Shown here: positions 8,469-17,889 of the stretch, one piece after another
Position numbering within the stretch: position 1 is the first letter of the stretch
Layout: each line of letters starts with the position of its first letter
From: Mucilaginibacter ginsenosidivorax
GTDB lineage: Bacteria; Bacteroidota; Bacteroidia; Sphingobacteriales; Sphingobacteriaceae
Length of the DNA: 64,000 nucleotides
NCBI RefSeq assembly: GCF_007971525.1
Contig: NZ_CP042437.1
Span: forward strand, 2,480,001 to 2,544,000
Direction of reading: 5' to 3'
Made by a program: the position numbers and the translations under genes
Notes under the pieces: model-generated
The model's database searches: none
The model's input: the letters and a program-made list of their open reading frames with translations, nothing else
What the model was told of the DNA's origin: nothing

Positions 8469-10688
8469 TTATTTTAAGTCTGCCCCCATTTTAGTGCGGT
8501 ACTTTTTATACAGTTGTTGCGTCAGCAATATGCTGCTGCCTTTTATAGTTACCGGGTAAGGCTTTTGCGTATTTACCCAACTCCACTCCCAGGCGCTTAT
8601 GTTTTTATCAAATGCGGCGGCATCCATCGGCTTTCCGGCTTTTAACGCGGCCTGCGCTTCTGTAAAAAACTTTTGCCACCGTACTTTATAAAAATCATTT
8701 AGCAAGCCGCTCCACTGCCGGCAGGAGTATTCATGAAGCGGGCTTTTTTCATCGCCCCAAAGCGTAACCAGGTTTCGGGCATTCCGTTCGTAAATTGCCT
8801 TTTCGGTTGGCGTGGTTCCACAATTACGGGCATCGGCAAGCCAAGGGCCTAATAAAAAGTCTTTCCGGGTTGCCAAAAGCGCATCCATATCGGTAATCAA
8901 CTGAAGATACTGAGCGCTGTATTTATCAAAGTCGGCTATATTTTTATCCTCATAAGCCTTTACCCATTTTTGCTGCAATGGCCGGGCGTAGTTTGCCAAT
9001 ACCTGTCTGGATAAATCAACCAGGTCGTACTGAAAGCCATCGCTTTTGCTGCATGCGGGTACAGCCTTCATCAGTTCGTCCCAGGCGGGCAACAAGTCTT
9101 TACGGTTATAATTTAGCTTAGTCCTTGTCCATACCGCGGCCGAGTCAAAAGTTGGCCTGCCGGTTATAATCGATTCTGAGGCATCGCGGATGTCCTTACC
9201 GTTATAAACGGTTTTCTTCAATACCTGCCAGGCGTTAATAGTATGAGCATTTACATTACCATAGCGGTTTAAAATGTAAGTTTTAAGCCAGCTATCCAGT
9301 TCAATAGGCTCAGTACGCCAGGTATTATCGGTCATTAACTCATATAATACCGGGTTTTGTTCAATCCCCTCCATAGTAAGGCCAATGCCTTGCAGCTTGC
9401 CCGAGGCCGTATCTTTAAGGGCCAGCGCGGGGCCTTGTGCCACACCCTCTATCCTGCCAAACATGCCTATATTGCCGCCAAAATTATGCAGCATATTCCA
9501 GATCCATGGTTTACCGTAATAGGCTTCGGTGCGTTTCCAAACGGGTTCAATTTCGGTGGCCAAATCAAGCATAATCATGTGATCATTGGGCACGGCTTGA
9601 AGCAAAGCTTTTATCTGTGGAGTTTTCCAGAATTTGCGGTCGCTGTAAAAAAGCCAGCCCTGCATTACCCATATAGCTTTAGGGTCGGCGCTGCTCATGG
9701 CCTGGTAAACCCTGGCGCTTAATGCCGATAAGTAAGCCGGATCATCCGTTGGCGGTTCATTTTCATTGAAAGTATCGGCCGAGTACAGGTGATCGGTGCC
9801 ATATAAACGGGTTTGGGTTTCTAAAAACTTACGGCCAATTAAGTCAAACATTGGGTCGTGGGTATCCAATATATAGGTGTCGCCAAAACCATTGTTCCAG
9901 TTGGTTTTTTTCAGCTTTGAATTAGGGAAGCGTGTTGTAAACGCGGCGGGTACATGGCCGGTAAATGATTGTAAAACGGGCTTCATGCCAAGCGCTCTTT
10001 CACGCTTTAATATTTTTTGCTGCAAATCGCGGTGGCTGGTCATCCAGCTGACGGGCAGCGGGCCGCCCCAGCCATCAAGGTTGCCCATCCAAAACCATGA
10101 AAAATAAGCCGGACCACAAAAAAACGATTTCAAATCGTTATCGGTAAAACCCATATCTTTATAAACTTCGTACCAGGTATACTCCTGGCCCGTTAGCGCA
10201 AGCGGCATATCAATACCATGCAGGGCCATCCAGTCAATTTCTTTTTCCCATCGTTTCCAGTCCCACCAGCTCATACTGTAGTTGTACGTGCAATAGTTTA
10301 AGTAGTACCGGTATTGGTACGGCGTGTTTTTGTGAATCTTCGCAGGCAATTTCGGCAGCTTTACGGGCAGGTTTAAATTGGTGCCATTCCAGGTTACCTG
10401 GCAGTGGCAGTATTCGGTTAGGTAATAGTATAATGCCGATGCTATCGCGACGCCATTATTGCCTCTTAATACAATTTTGTTGTTAATGCTTTCTATTTCA
10501 AACGCATCTTTGCCATTTATCGCCGGGATTTCCTCTACCTTAAAATGTGTTGCTGCGTTGGGTATTACCCGGCTAATTAACGCGTATGATGCCTGCTTGT
10601 TAACCTGGGCATCTGCTTCCCTTCCGATAAAAATTGAAACAATAAGCAGGGCAAAAAAACGTACTGAGAAAAATTTGCTTAACAACAT
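8469..10688 (-). CDS. Alpha-N-acetylglucosaminidase, GH89 (NAGLU family)
   Basis: A 739-residue secreted GH89 enzyme releasing terminal alpha-linked N-acetylglucosamine, as from heparan, mucin caps or bacterial glycans. A signal peptide covers about residues 1-27. The NAGLU N-domain (about 35-110), TIM barrel (about 115-450; NYCTYNYSMSWWDWKRWEKE, FFCGPAYFSWFWMGNLDGWG) and helical C-domain follow in order. The two catalytic glutamates sit in SADTFNENEPP and GIEQNP, matching those known in human NAGLU. Length fits the family. It is followed after 18 bases by the HGSNAT-like gene, and is separated from the SusD gene upstream by a repeat-filled gap of 624 bases. A 732-residue paralogue is at 33076. 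Confidence 0.95.
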   Translation of the reverse strand: MLLSKFFSVRFFALLIVSIFIGREADAQVNKQASYALISRVIPNAATHFKVEEIPAINGKDAFEIESINNKIVLRGNNGVAIASALYYYLTEYCHCQVTWNGTNLNLPVKLPKLPAKIHKNTPYQYRYYLNYCTYNYSMSWWDWKRWEKEIDWMALHGIDMPLALTGQEYTWYEVYKDMGFTDNDLKSFFCGPAYFSWFWMGNLDGWGGPLPVSWMTSHRDLQQKILKRERALGMKPVLQSFTGHVPAAFTTRFPNSKLKKTNWNNGFGDTYILDTHDPMFDLIGRKFLETQTRLYGTDHLYSADTFNENEPPTDDPAYLSALSARVYQAMSSADPKAIWVMQGWLFYSDRKFWKTPQIKALLQAVPNDHMIMLDLATEIEPVWKRTEAYYGKPWIWNMLHNFGGNIGMFGRIEGVAQGPALALKDTASGKLQGIGLTMEGIEQNPVLYELMTDNTWRTEPIELDSWLKTYILNRYGNVNAHTINAWQVLKKTVYNGKDIRDASESIITGRPTFDSAAVWTRTKLNYNRKDLLPAWDELMKAVPACSKSDGFQYDLVDLSRQVLANYARPLQQKWVKAYEDKNIADFDKYSAQYLQLITDMDALLATRKDFLLGPWLADARNCGTTPTEKAIYERNARNLVTLWGDEKSPLHEYSCRQWSGLLNDFYKVRWQKFFTEAQAALKAGKPMDAAAFDKNISAWEWSWVNTQKPYPVTIKGSSILLTQQLYKKYRTKMGADLK

Positions 10689-10780
10689 ACAGAGCCTGTT
10701 TAAATTTGATAAGATAGAAATATTGCAGAGGGTTTTAACTTTTAATTTACGTTATTGGCTTTTTAGCTGCTTACAAGGTA

Positions 10781-11165
10781 TTGAAATTTATGTTATAAAC
10801 ATTTGTTTGAACGCCGGCTAAGACTCACCCGACGAGGCTACGCCCGCCACCCTCTCTTCGGCTTCGCCGGAAAGAGGGTTTCGTGTTAGCAGGCATTTAT
10901 AATCAATAACTTATAAAATTTTTCAAAACTCTTTTTTGAAATTTATGTCATAAACATTTGCCCGAACGCTGGCTACAACTCACCCGGTCGAGGCTGCGCC
11001 CGACCACCCTCTCTCCGGCTACGCCGCATAGAGGGTTTAGTGTTAGTAGTTAATTTATAATCAATACTTTATTAAGTAAAAAATCCTAAAACCTTCTTTG
11101 CGGCTTTAGCCGGAGAGAGGGCCGGCCAGCGCAGCGTAGCCGGGGTGAGTCGTTACCGCCATACA
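10781..11165. repeat. Cluster of GACTCACCC-family repeats with a 155-base direct repeat
   Basis: This gap between GH89 and SusD holds no gene. Two direct copies, beginning ttgaaatttatgt at 10781 and at 10936, run for about 140-155 bases and differ at scattered positions. Each contains the module gaacgc-cggcta-actcaccc followed by gaggct-cgccc and ccctctct. A third half copy in inverted orientation lies at about 11092-11150 (ending gccggggtgagtcgt). The same family recurs at 27581, 27895 and 32687 as palindromic pairs. These look like small non-autonomous mobile elements, here partly rearranged. Confidence 0.75.
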
Positions 11166-11266
11166 CCCTTCCCGTCTCAGCCTATCGCCAGGCATTAACA
11201 CCTCATCATCATTTATTAAAAAAATCTTATAAAACAATTTAAAAAAAAAGCAAAAACCGATAAAAA

Positions 11267-11299
11267 ACAAATACAGGCCGTTGCGCGGCCTGTATTTGT
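11267..11299 (-). terminator. Rho-independent terminator after SusD
   Basis: A perfect 14-base stem (acaaatacaggccg / cggcctgtatttgt) with a 5-base loop lies 14 bases past the SusD stop at 11313. On the minus strand it is followed by a T-rich run. It should end or attenuate the SusC-SusD transcript before the GH89 gene. Confidence 0.85.
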
Positions 11300-11312
11300 A
11301 AGGTAACATAAA

Positions 11313-12905
11313 TTAATACCCAGGGTTTTGAACCAGTTTTGGATTTAACGCCATTTCGGGCCTTGGTATTGGAAAAATGCGTTTAGCAGGGTTTGCATCG
11401 GTTTTGATGCCCCATGCCTTCTCAAACTGGCCAAAACGGATAATGTCGTTTCTGCGCCACATTTCCATAGCCAGCTCGCGGCCGCGTTCGTCTAAAATAT
11501 CCTGCAGGGTAACAGCCGCCATTGGCGAAGCTTTTGCACGTGCCCTTACCTGATTAACCAATGATAAAGGCGAATCGCCGTTGGTTGCAGTTGCACCTCT
11601 TAAAATGGCTTCGGCTTTTTCCAGCAACACATCGGCATACCTGAACATAGGCACATCATTACCCTGGTTACGATCTGTATTTAAGCTGTCCGGATAAAAT
11701 TTGTTGTTCCTGTAGCCTTCTTCGTTGGCAAGCTCATCGTTACCAATATCAAAAGTGGCGGGGTTTTTCCAAACAATATCGGGCGTAAACTCCAGTTGGT
11801 GTACAACAGTTGCATTCGGATTAGGGCCGCTATAACTTGCATCAAGCCCTATGTTGGTTGTAGTAATGTTTATTGGCGTGCCATCATTGTTGTATTGCTT
11901 GCCAACCAGGTATTGTTTTTTACGGATATCATTATCATCGTTAAATAAAGCATAGTACTGTTTGTACGTATACACAGGCCCATCTGGCGTGTAAGGCATT
12001 TTATACTTGTTTTTCAGGTTAGGGTTAATTGTCCAGCGGGCATAATATTGTCCCTGCGCCTGAACGCCATCATAAGGTACAGCAAAAATAAAGTCCTTAA
12101 TTTGCGGACCGTTATTGGGTTTAAACATGCCCAAATAATCGGCATCTAAAGAATATTGGCCCAGTTTTATAATATTATCGCACATGGTAACCGCATCCTG
12201 GTACCTTGCTGTGCCAATATAGTATTGGGCGTTAAGGTACATTTTTGCAAGTATGGCATAGGCTAAACCTTTGGTTGGCCTGCCGTAGGTTGTTACGCCC
12301 GATGTAGCGCTCAGGTCAGGAATTTGCGCCAGCAGTTCGCTTTCGATAAATGCAAACACTGTTGCCCTTGGCTGGGTTCCCAGGTTGGTAGTATCGCCAA
12401 ATTTTTTGCTGATAGGCACGTTTCCGAAAAGGTCCATCAGGTAAAAATAAGACAATGCCCGCATGGTTTTAATTTCGGCAACGGTTTGCTTTTTAGCATC
12501 ACTTGCCGGTGTAGCATCAAATAACGATAATACCTGGTTACATAAGCTTATGGTTCCGTACCCCCACTGCCAGCAGGTTTCTGTCATGCCGTTATCAGGG
12601 GTTACGGTATGCAGGTTCACAGTTGAATAGGTACCCCCATCCAGCCAGTTACCGCCACGCGCCACCAGCACATTTTCATCGGTACTTAAATTTTGTAATA
12701 ACCAGTACTGCCTGCCCGGCGCCCCGCGGAACGAGGTATAAATAGGCCCGGTGGCAGCTACATACTGTGCAGGTGTAGTAGGGAAAATAGATGGGGTAAG
12801 TGCCGACTTGGGCGTGATATCTAATTTTGTACAGCCCGAAAGGTAAATAGCCCCCATAACCATGGCAATAAGGCCAGGCTTTATATATCTTTTTAAATTA
12901 TTCAT
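11313..12905 (-). CDS. SusD/RagB-like glycan-binding outer-membrane lipoprotein
   Basis: A 530-residue surface lipoprotein that binds glycan and forms a lid on the SusC channel. The lipobox is visible in AIYLSGCTKL, cysteine at about residue 26. The SusD N-domain follows, with TPR-like helices (TMRALSYFYLMDLFGNVPI) and the conserved C-terminal end (RGRELAMEMWRRNDIIRFGQ, PIPRPEMALNPKLVQNPGY). It sits 21 bases after the SusC gene, with which it must act as a pair. The substrate cannot be told from sequence; neighbouring GH89 and GH92 genes suggest an N-acetylglucosamine- and mannose-containing glycan. Confidence 0.95.
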   Translation of the reverse strand: MNNLKRYIKPGLIAMVMGAIYLSGCTKLDITPKSALTPSIFPTTPAQYVAATGPIYTSFRGAPGRQYWLLQNLSTDENVLVARGGNWLDGGTYSTVNLHTVTPDNGMTETCWQWGYGTISLCNQVLSLFDATPASDAKKQTVAEIKTMRALSYFYLMDLFGNVPISKKFGDTTNLGTQPRATVFAFIESELLAQIPDLSATSGVTTYGRPTKGLAYAILAKMYLNAQYYIGTARYQDAVTMCDNIIKLGQYSLDADYLGMFKPNNGPQIKDFIFAVPYDGVQAQGQYYARWTINPNLKNKYKMPYTPDGPVYTYKQYYALFNDDNDIRKKQYLVGKQYNNDGTPINITTTNIGLDASYSGPNPNATVVHQLEFTPDIVWKNPATFDIGNDELANEEGYRNNKFYPDSLNTDRNQGNDVPMFRYADVLLEKAEAILRGATATNGDSPLSLVNQVRARAKASPMAAVTLQDILDERGRELAMEMWRRNDIIRFGQFEKAWGIKTDANPAKRIFPIPRPEMALNPKLVQNPGY

Positions 12906-12926
12906 GTCTTGTTAGGTTAATGGTTA

Positions 12927-15900
12927 TTATAAATCAACTTGTATACCTGCAAGGAAGCTCCTTGTTTTTGGATAGAAATTATTACTATCAACGCCAATAA
13001 ACTGGCCGCTTTGCTGGTTATTGATGTTCAAATTCAATTCAGGATCAACCCCTTTGTATTTGGTGATAATAAATAAGTTGGTTCCGGTAACATAAAAGCG
13101 GATGCCATGCACATAATTACCGGTAACATTTAGTTTATAGGCAAGTGTGGCATTGCTTAACCGGATGAAGGCGCCGCTTTCGAGGTAACGGGTTGAATAT
13201 AAGTTGGCATTAACATCGGTACCTGGCTCGCTTAATGTTAACGTGGGCACACCATGCGCCGAAGCCTGGGTTGGCTGGTTAAAGCTGGCTAACGAAGCGT
13301 TCATGATTTTGTTACCACCCTGGCCCCTGAAGAAGAAATTAAGGCTAAAGTTTTTATAAGTAAAATCGTTACCTAAACCAAATGTATAGGTAGGCTGCGC
13401 GTTACCAGCGTAAGTTTGATCGGCACTGGTAGGGGTTGTAGTTGGCTGGCCGTTGGCACCCATAAAGGTTGACACGCCATTGGGGCGGCCAAGGTATTTC
13501 AAGGTATAAAACTCGCCAAGCGGATAGCCGGCTTCAATTATTGATACGTTTATACCGCTTTGTCCTGGTCCTTCAGGATCACCCACATATATTTTAGAAA
13601 GATTTGGGGCCAGTGATGTGATCTTGTTTTTATTGAATGAAATGTTGCCGTAGCTGCTCCATGTAAAATCTTTTGATTTGATAGGCGTACCATTCAAGGC
13701 AATCTCGACACCTTTGTTAGACATGCTGCCTACGTTTTCAACCTTGTAACTTACAAAGTTATTGATCAATGATACCGGAACAGTAGTGATCATATCGGTT
13801 GTTTTTTTATTGTAGATATCAACCGAGCCACCTAAACGTCCTTTTAATATCGAGAAGTCGATACCGCCATTAAGCGTGCCCGTACTTTCCCACTTCAAAT
13901 CAGGATTTGGGTTTTGGGTTACACCAATAGCGCCGATATAAGCACCGTTATAGTAAAAACTACCGGTAGTGCCATAAAGCGTTATCGGCGTATAAGGCGA
14001 GAAGCCTAACGAGTTACCTGTTTTACCATAGCCTACCCTTAACTTCAAATCATCAAACAGCGATTGCGATTTCATGAAATCCTCATCGATTAAACGCCAT
14101 GCGGCAGACGCAGCAGGGAAATAGCCCCAGCGGTGATTGGTACCAAACGCGTTTGAACCATCGCGGCGTAAAGATGCCTCCAAAAGGTATTTGCCTTTAT
14201 AGCTGTAATTTAGGCGCGAGTAAAATGATATCAGGCGTAACGTTTCTTCGTTAACGCTACCATAATCAACCCGGTAACCGGCAGCCGGCGTACCCAGGGC
14301 AAGGTTGCTGTATCCGGTGGCGTCAGAAATAAAGTTTTGATTGGTTGACTGAAAACCGTTGCCGGTAGTTGTCTGATCTATCGAGTAACCAAGCAACAGT
14401 TTAAAATTGTGCACATCATTCCAGTTATGCGCGTAGGTTAAATAGTTTTCAAATAACTTTTTAGTATCCTCATAAGTCGACCGGATAGCTTTACCATTAA
14501 GGCCAGGTGCAAGTTCAGATGCCGAATTGTAATAGGTATTGTTATCGGTATTTGTTTCCTGGTAAGCTAAGTTAAAGTTGTATAGTAAACCGGCCGGTAA
14601 AATCAATTCACCGCGCACATTGCCCAGCAACAGGCTAATTTTCCGTTTATAGGTATCGTTGGTGATCAGGCCCACCGGGTTGTAGCCCAGTTTTAAAGTA
14701 GGATCGTTATAAAAAGTGCCATCGGCGTTGTAAATAGTACGTGTAGGTAAATACTGAACGATTGATTTAAACAGGCCGGGGCTTTGTCCGTTTGCGCTCG
14801 ACAATGGTATATCGTTAACCAAAAGGTTTGAGTTGGAAACAGAATTACTTAACGAAAAATCGAGTTTCAGTTTATCGTTCAGCGTTTTTTGAGTAATGTT
14901 CAACCTGCCTATTACACGTTTTAAACCACTGCTTTTAACAATACCCTGGTTATCAAGGTAATTTAAACTTCCGTTATAAGTAGTTTTATCGGTACCGCCG
15001 CCAAAAGACAGGTTGTGGTTTTGCGAAAAACCGGTGTTGCGTTCAACCGCTTTTTGCCAATCGGTATTGCCGCCGTTATCATTAGCAGGGGTAAAACTTT
15101 GCCCGTTTGCTTTTACATACGCCCGCAGCTGATCGGCACTGGCAACATCAAACTGGTTGGATACTTTTTCAAATGATCCGTAACCGTTATAGGTCATCCT
15201 TAACTGGCCCGATTTTGCTTTTTTGGTGGTAACAATAATTACACCGTTGGTAGCCCTTGTTCCGTAAATGGCCGCTGCAGAAGCATCTTTCAATACATCT
15301 ATCGAAGCGATATCCGATGGCGCCAGTAAATTAAAGTCGGCACCGGGTACACCGTCAATCACATAAAACGGCACAGAGGCGGCACCTGCCCTTATAGACG
15401 AAGGCCCCCTTAGGGTAACCGATGCCGTACCATTGGGGTTACCATCATTGGTAATATTTAAACCGGCCACTTTACCTTCCAATAAATCTGCAGGGGTTGT
15501 TACCACGCCTGCGTTAAATTGCTCGGCCTTAACAGTAGCAATCGAACTGGTTAATGCCTTTTTTGTTGTGGTACCGTAACCCACAACTACTACTGTAGAT
15601 AACGAATTGGCCGACGGCACCAATGTAACCTTTATAACAGTTTGTGAGCCAACGGTTATTCGTTGCGTATCAAAACCGATATAAGAGAATACCAGTACGG
15701 CATTCTCGTTGGCCACCTGCACCTTAAATTTACCATCTAAATCGGTTACCGCACCTGTTGCAAGCCCTGCTATTTTAACAGAAACACCTATCAGTGGTAA
15801 ACCTCTATCGTCTACAACGGTACCGGTAATAATGGTAGGCGGAGGAAGCTCTACTTTTTTCTCAACCGGTGGCTTTGGTGCAGGCTTAACCAACAGGCTG

Positions 15901-16244
15901 CCTTCAATTTCGGTATAAGTAAATTGATTGTCAAGCAAAACCTTTTTCAAAACGGCTTCCAGTTTCTCGTTTCTGGCAGTCAAGGTTACTTTAACATCAC
16001 TTTCAATGTTGTTCCCGGTGTACATTATCCGTACACCTGTATTTGCCGAAATGCGCTCGAGCGCATCAGAAAGCGGCATTTTTTTCAACTTAAGGGTAAC
16101 TGGCTTTTCCAGCACGCTTTGTCCGTATGAGTTATCGGCCATAGCAATGGACGATAGCGAGCAGACAACTAATAAAATAATCGCATTAATTTTCATAACG
16201 AGTGTTATGGCTCGAAAGAATCTTTCGGGTATGGTTTTTTTCAT
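12927..16244 (-). CDS. SusC/RagA TonB-dependent receptor with N-terminal STN domain
   Basis: A 1105-residue outer-membrane receptor. A signal segment covers about residues 14-42. An STN domain follows (about 48-120: KPVTLKLKKMPLSDALERIS), the part that contacts a FecR anti-sigma factor. Next is a carboxypeptidase-like CNA domain (about 140-215, ITGTVVDDRGLPLIGVSV), the TonB plug with SusC hallmarks VVVVGYGTTTKKALTSSIA and DVLKDASAAAIYGTRATNGV, and the 22-strand barrel, ending in the aromatic/hydrophobic strand RSFLAGIQVDL. It imports oligosaccharides with the SusD partner encoded next, using TonB energy. With the FecR and sigma genes upstream, it should signal substrate uptake to transcription. 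Confidence 0.96.
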   Translation of the reverse strand: MKKTIPERFFRAITLVMKINAIILLVVCSLSSIAMADNSYGQSVLEKPVTLKLKKMPLSDALERISANTGVRIMYTGNNIESDVKVTLTARNEKLEAVLKKVLLDNQFTYTEIEGSLLVKPAPKPPVEKKVELPPPTIITGTVVDDRGLPLIGVSVKIAGLATGAVTDLDGKFKVQVANENAVLVFSYIGFDTQRITVGSQTVIKVTLVPSANSLSTVVVVGYGTTTKKALTSSIATVKAEQFNAGVVTTPADLLEGKVAGLNITNDGNPNGTASVTLRGPSSIRAGAASVPFYVIDGVPGADFNLLAPSDIASIDVLKDASAAAIYGTRATNGVIIVTTKKAKSGQLRMTYNGYGSFEKVSNQFDVASADQLRAYVKANGQSFTPANDNGGNTDWQKAVERNTGFSQNHNLSFGGGTDKTTYNGSLNYLDNQGIVKSSGLKRVIGRLNITQKTLNDKLKLDFSLSNSVSNSNLLVNDIPLSSANGQSPGLFKSIVQYLPTRTIYNADGTFYNDPTLKLGYNPVGLITNDTYKRKISLLLGNVRGELILPAGLLYNFNLAYQETNTDNNTYYNSASELAPGLNGKAIRSTYEDTKKLFENYLTYAHNWNDVHNFKLLLGYSIDQTTTGNGFQSTNQNFISDATGYSNLALGTPAAGYRVDYGSVNEETLRLISFYSRLNYSYKGKYLLEASLRRDGSNAFGTNHRWGYFPAASAAWRLIDEDFMKSQSLFDDLKLRVGYGKTGNSLGFSPYTPITLYGTTGSFYYNGAYIGAIGVTQNPNPDLKWESTGTLNGGIDFSILKGRLGGSVDIYNKKTTDMITTVPVSLINNFVSYKVENVGSMSNKGVEIALNGTPIKSKDFTWSSYGNISFNKNKITSLAPNLSKIYVGDPEGPGQSGINVSIIEAGYPLGEFYTLKYLGRPNGVSTFMGANGQPTTTPTSADQTYAGNAQPTYTFGLGNDFTYKNFSLNFFFRGQGGNKIMNASLASFNQPTQASAHGVPTLTLSEPGTDVNANLYSTRYLESGAFIRLSNATLAYKLNVTGNYVHGIRFYVTGTNLFIITKYKGVDPELNLNINNQQSGQFIGVDSNNFYPKTRSFLAGIQVDL

Positions 16245-16340
16245 ATTTTTGCTATATTAAAGTGTTATAGGTCAAGCTGGAACGTGCTATGGTTCTTGAG
16301 GCCTCCTGCATGCTCCATTAATAAATCTTTGGCATTTTAT

Positions 16341-16372
16341 TCCTCCAAAACTGGCCCGGCCATTTTGGAGGA
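16341..16372. promoter_or_regulatory. Strong palindrome between FecR and SusC genes
   Basis: A 10-base perfect stem, tcctccaaaa / ttttggagga, extended inward by tggcc/ggcca, lies in the 209-base gap between the FecR stop and the SusC start. On the minus strand it lacks a clear T-run, so it may be an attenuator, RNA-stabilising hairpin or protein site rather than a simple terminator. A comparable hairpin is found in the same place in the second PUL at 40322-40343. Confidence 0.5.
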
Positions 16373-16453
16373 TCATTTTTCTCTTTCCCTGTTTTTTAAT
16401 TCATAGCGTTTTAATTAGGTGTCAAACATCATTTGTTTTATATAATTGGTGTT

Positions 16454-17461
16454 TTAGTTGCATCCTTTACCTTTTAAGGTATAGATGCCGCCTTCTTTTT
16501 TAAAGTGGGCGTTTATAAGGGCTTCTATCAGCTTTAGCACTTTTTGCAATTGCATGTTGTTAAAATCGGCGTACAGCGTACAGTTGAGCAGGTTTTTATC
16601 AGCCTTGATCGTTACGTTATATTTGCGCTGAACATCGGCCAGCACATCAGACAATGGCGTATTGTGATATTGCAGCTTACCCTGCTGCCAGCTAATGACC
16701 GATAAGGCATCGTCAATTTTTTTTGCAACCAGTGTTTCGTCAGTTTTGGAATATACCAGCTGCATATTGGGTGTAAGCAAAACGGCAGGCTGTTTTACTT
16801 TTGTTTTTAATATCCCCACCTTACCCGTTACCACGGTTACTTTAATGGCTTTATCTTCGGTATAGGCTTTAACATTAAAACTGGTACCCAAAACTGTGGT
16901 TATAATTTTACCCGAATGGATGATAAATGGCTTAGCGCTATTATGCGCTACTTTAAAAAAAGCTTCGCCGGTAAGGGTAACTTCCCTTGTATTTTGTTTG
17001 AACTTATCGGGGTAGTTTAGCCTGCTGCCCGAGTTAAGGCATATGGTAGTACCGTCAGATAAGCTTATGAGTTTTATTTCGCCGTTTAGCGCTACTGTTT
17101 CCTGGTATTTAACAGGGTCTATCCAATTATCCAGCTGTTTTCTGAACAGGTAGGCTGTACAAAAAACAGTGGCTAAAGATGCGGCAATTGCCATTTTTAC
17201 CCACAACCGTCTCGTGGGATGCTCCTGTTCAGCAGGCTTAATTATTCGTTGATGAATATTTTGAAGTATTTGATTGGATGCCTGGTCGGTAAGGGTAAGT
17301 TTCTTTTCCAGCACATCTTTACTAAAACCATCAAGCGCTATAAGGTATAACTCCGAGATATCTCCCTTTAGGTATTCGGCAAGCCAGCGCTTGTCGTCCT
17401 GGGTAAGGATATCAGTTTTATAAAGCCTTTCTAAACGTTGAACTATGGTTTCCACGAGCAA
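16454..17461 (-). CDS. FecR-type anti-sigma factor
   Basis: A 335-residue inner-membrane regulator. The cytoplasmic N-terminus (about 1-85) would hold the ECF sigma factor. One membrane helix lies at about 90-108 (MAIAASLATVFCTAYLF). The periplasmic FecR domain is at about 125-225 (LSDGTTICLNSGSRLNYP, GEAFFKVAHNSAKPFIIHSG, VLGTSFNVKAY) and the DUF4974 domain at about 265-330. It should receive a signal from the STN domain of the SusC receptor encoded next. The sigma gene at 17890 precedes it on the same strand, but 428 bases away, so it may also have its own promoter. Confidence 0.94.
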   Translation of the reverse strand: MLVETIVQRLERLYKTDILTQDDKRWLAEYLKGDISELYLIALDGFSKDVLEKKLTLTDQASNQILQNIHQRIIKPAEQEHPTRRLWVKMAIAASLATVFCTAYLFRKQLDNWIDPVKYQETVALNGEIKLISLSDGTTICLNSGSRLNYPDKFKQNTREVTLTGEAFFKVAHNSAKPFIIHSGKIITTVLGTSFNVKAYTEDKAIKVTVVTGKVGILKTKVKQPAVLLTPNMQLVYSKTDETLVAKKIDDALSVISWQQGKLQYHNTPLSDVLADVQRKYNVTIKADKNLLNCTLYADFNNMQLQKVLKLIEALINAHFKKEGGIYTLKGKGCN

Positions 17462-17889
17462 TTTTTATATAAATACGCCGGGAGGTTTAAAACGGGGGGA
17501 TGGTTTTTATAATTATTTTCAAATAAAATTCAAAAATTACAAACAGGTATTTTAAAGCGTAAGATACGCGGTTTTTCAGGCTGTTTTTTTTGAACTTTTG
17601 CGCAAAAAAAACTCTGTTTTATTTTTGTATCAATAAATGCGCATTTTGTGTCAATAAATAGCGCATTTGTTGCTAAAAAGTATAAATTAATTAACTTATT
17701 TTCACCTATTTGTGCATGAATAAATGGCTGTTTTGATATATAAAACGAAGCGTGTAAATTTGTATTGTTTACCGCAAAGAAAAGCAGTTTCTATATTATT
17801 TAGCACAGTATTGGAATTGCGCTATTCGCTTTCCGGGTAAATTAGGCTCTATTAATTTTAACGCCCACGCTATATAGCTCAGATCGAAA
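17462..17889. promoter_or_regulatory. 428-base AT-rich gap between sigma and FecR genes, with a short tandem repeat
   Basis: No gene is visible. The stretch is unusually long for a sigma/anti-sigma pair. At 17626-17668 two adjacent, nearly identical units, tgtatcaataaatgcgcatt and tgtgtcaataaatagcgcat, form a tandem repeat of about 21 bases. It may hold a promoter for FecR-SusC-SusD; I could not assign -33/-7 elements with confidence. Confidence 0.4.

Noticed and set aside
11106..11309. 67-codon minus-strand frame near the SusD terminator
   Set aside because: It is made of terminator and GACTCACCC-repeat sequence.
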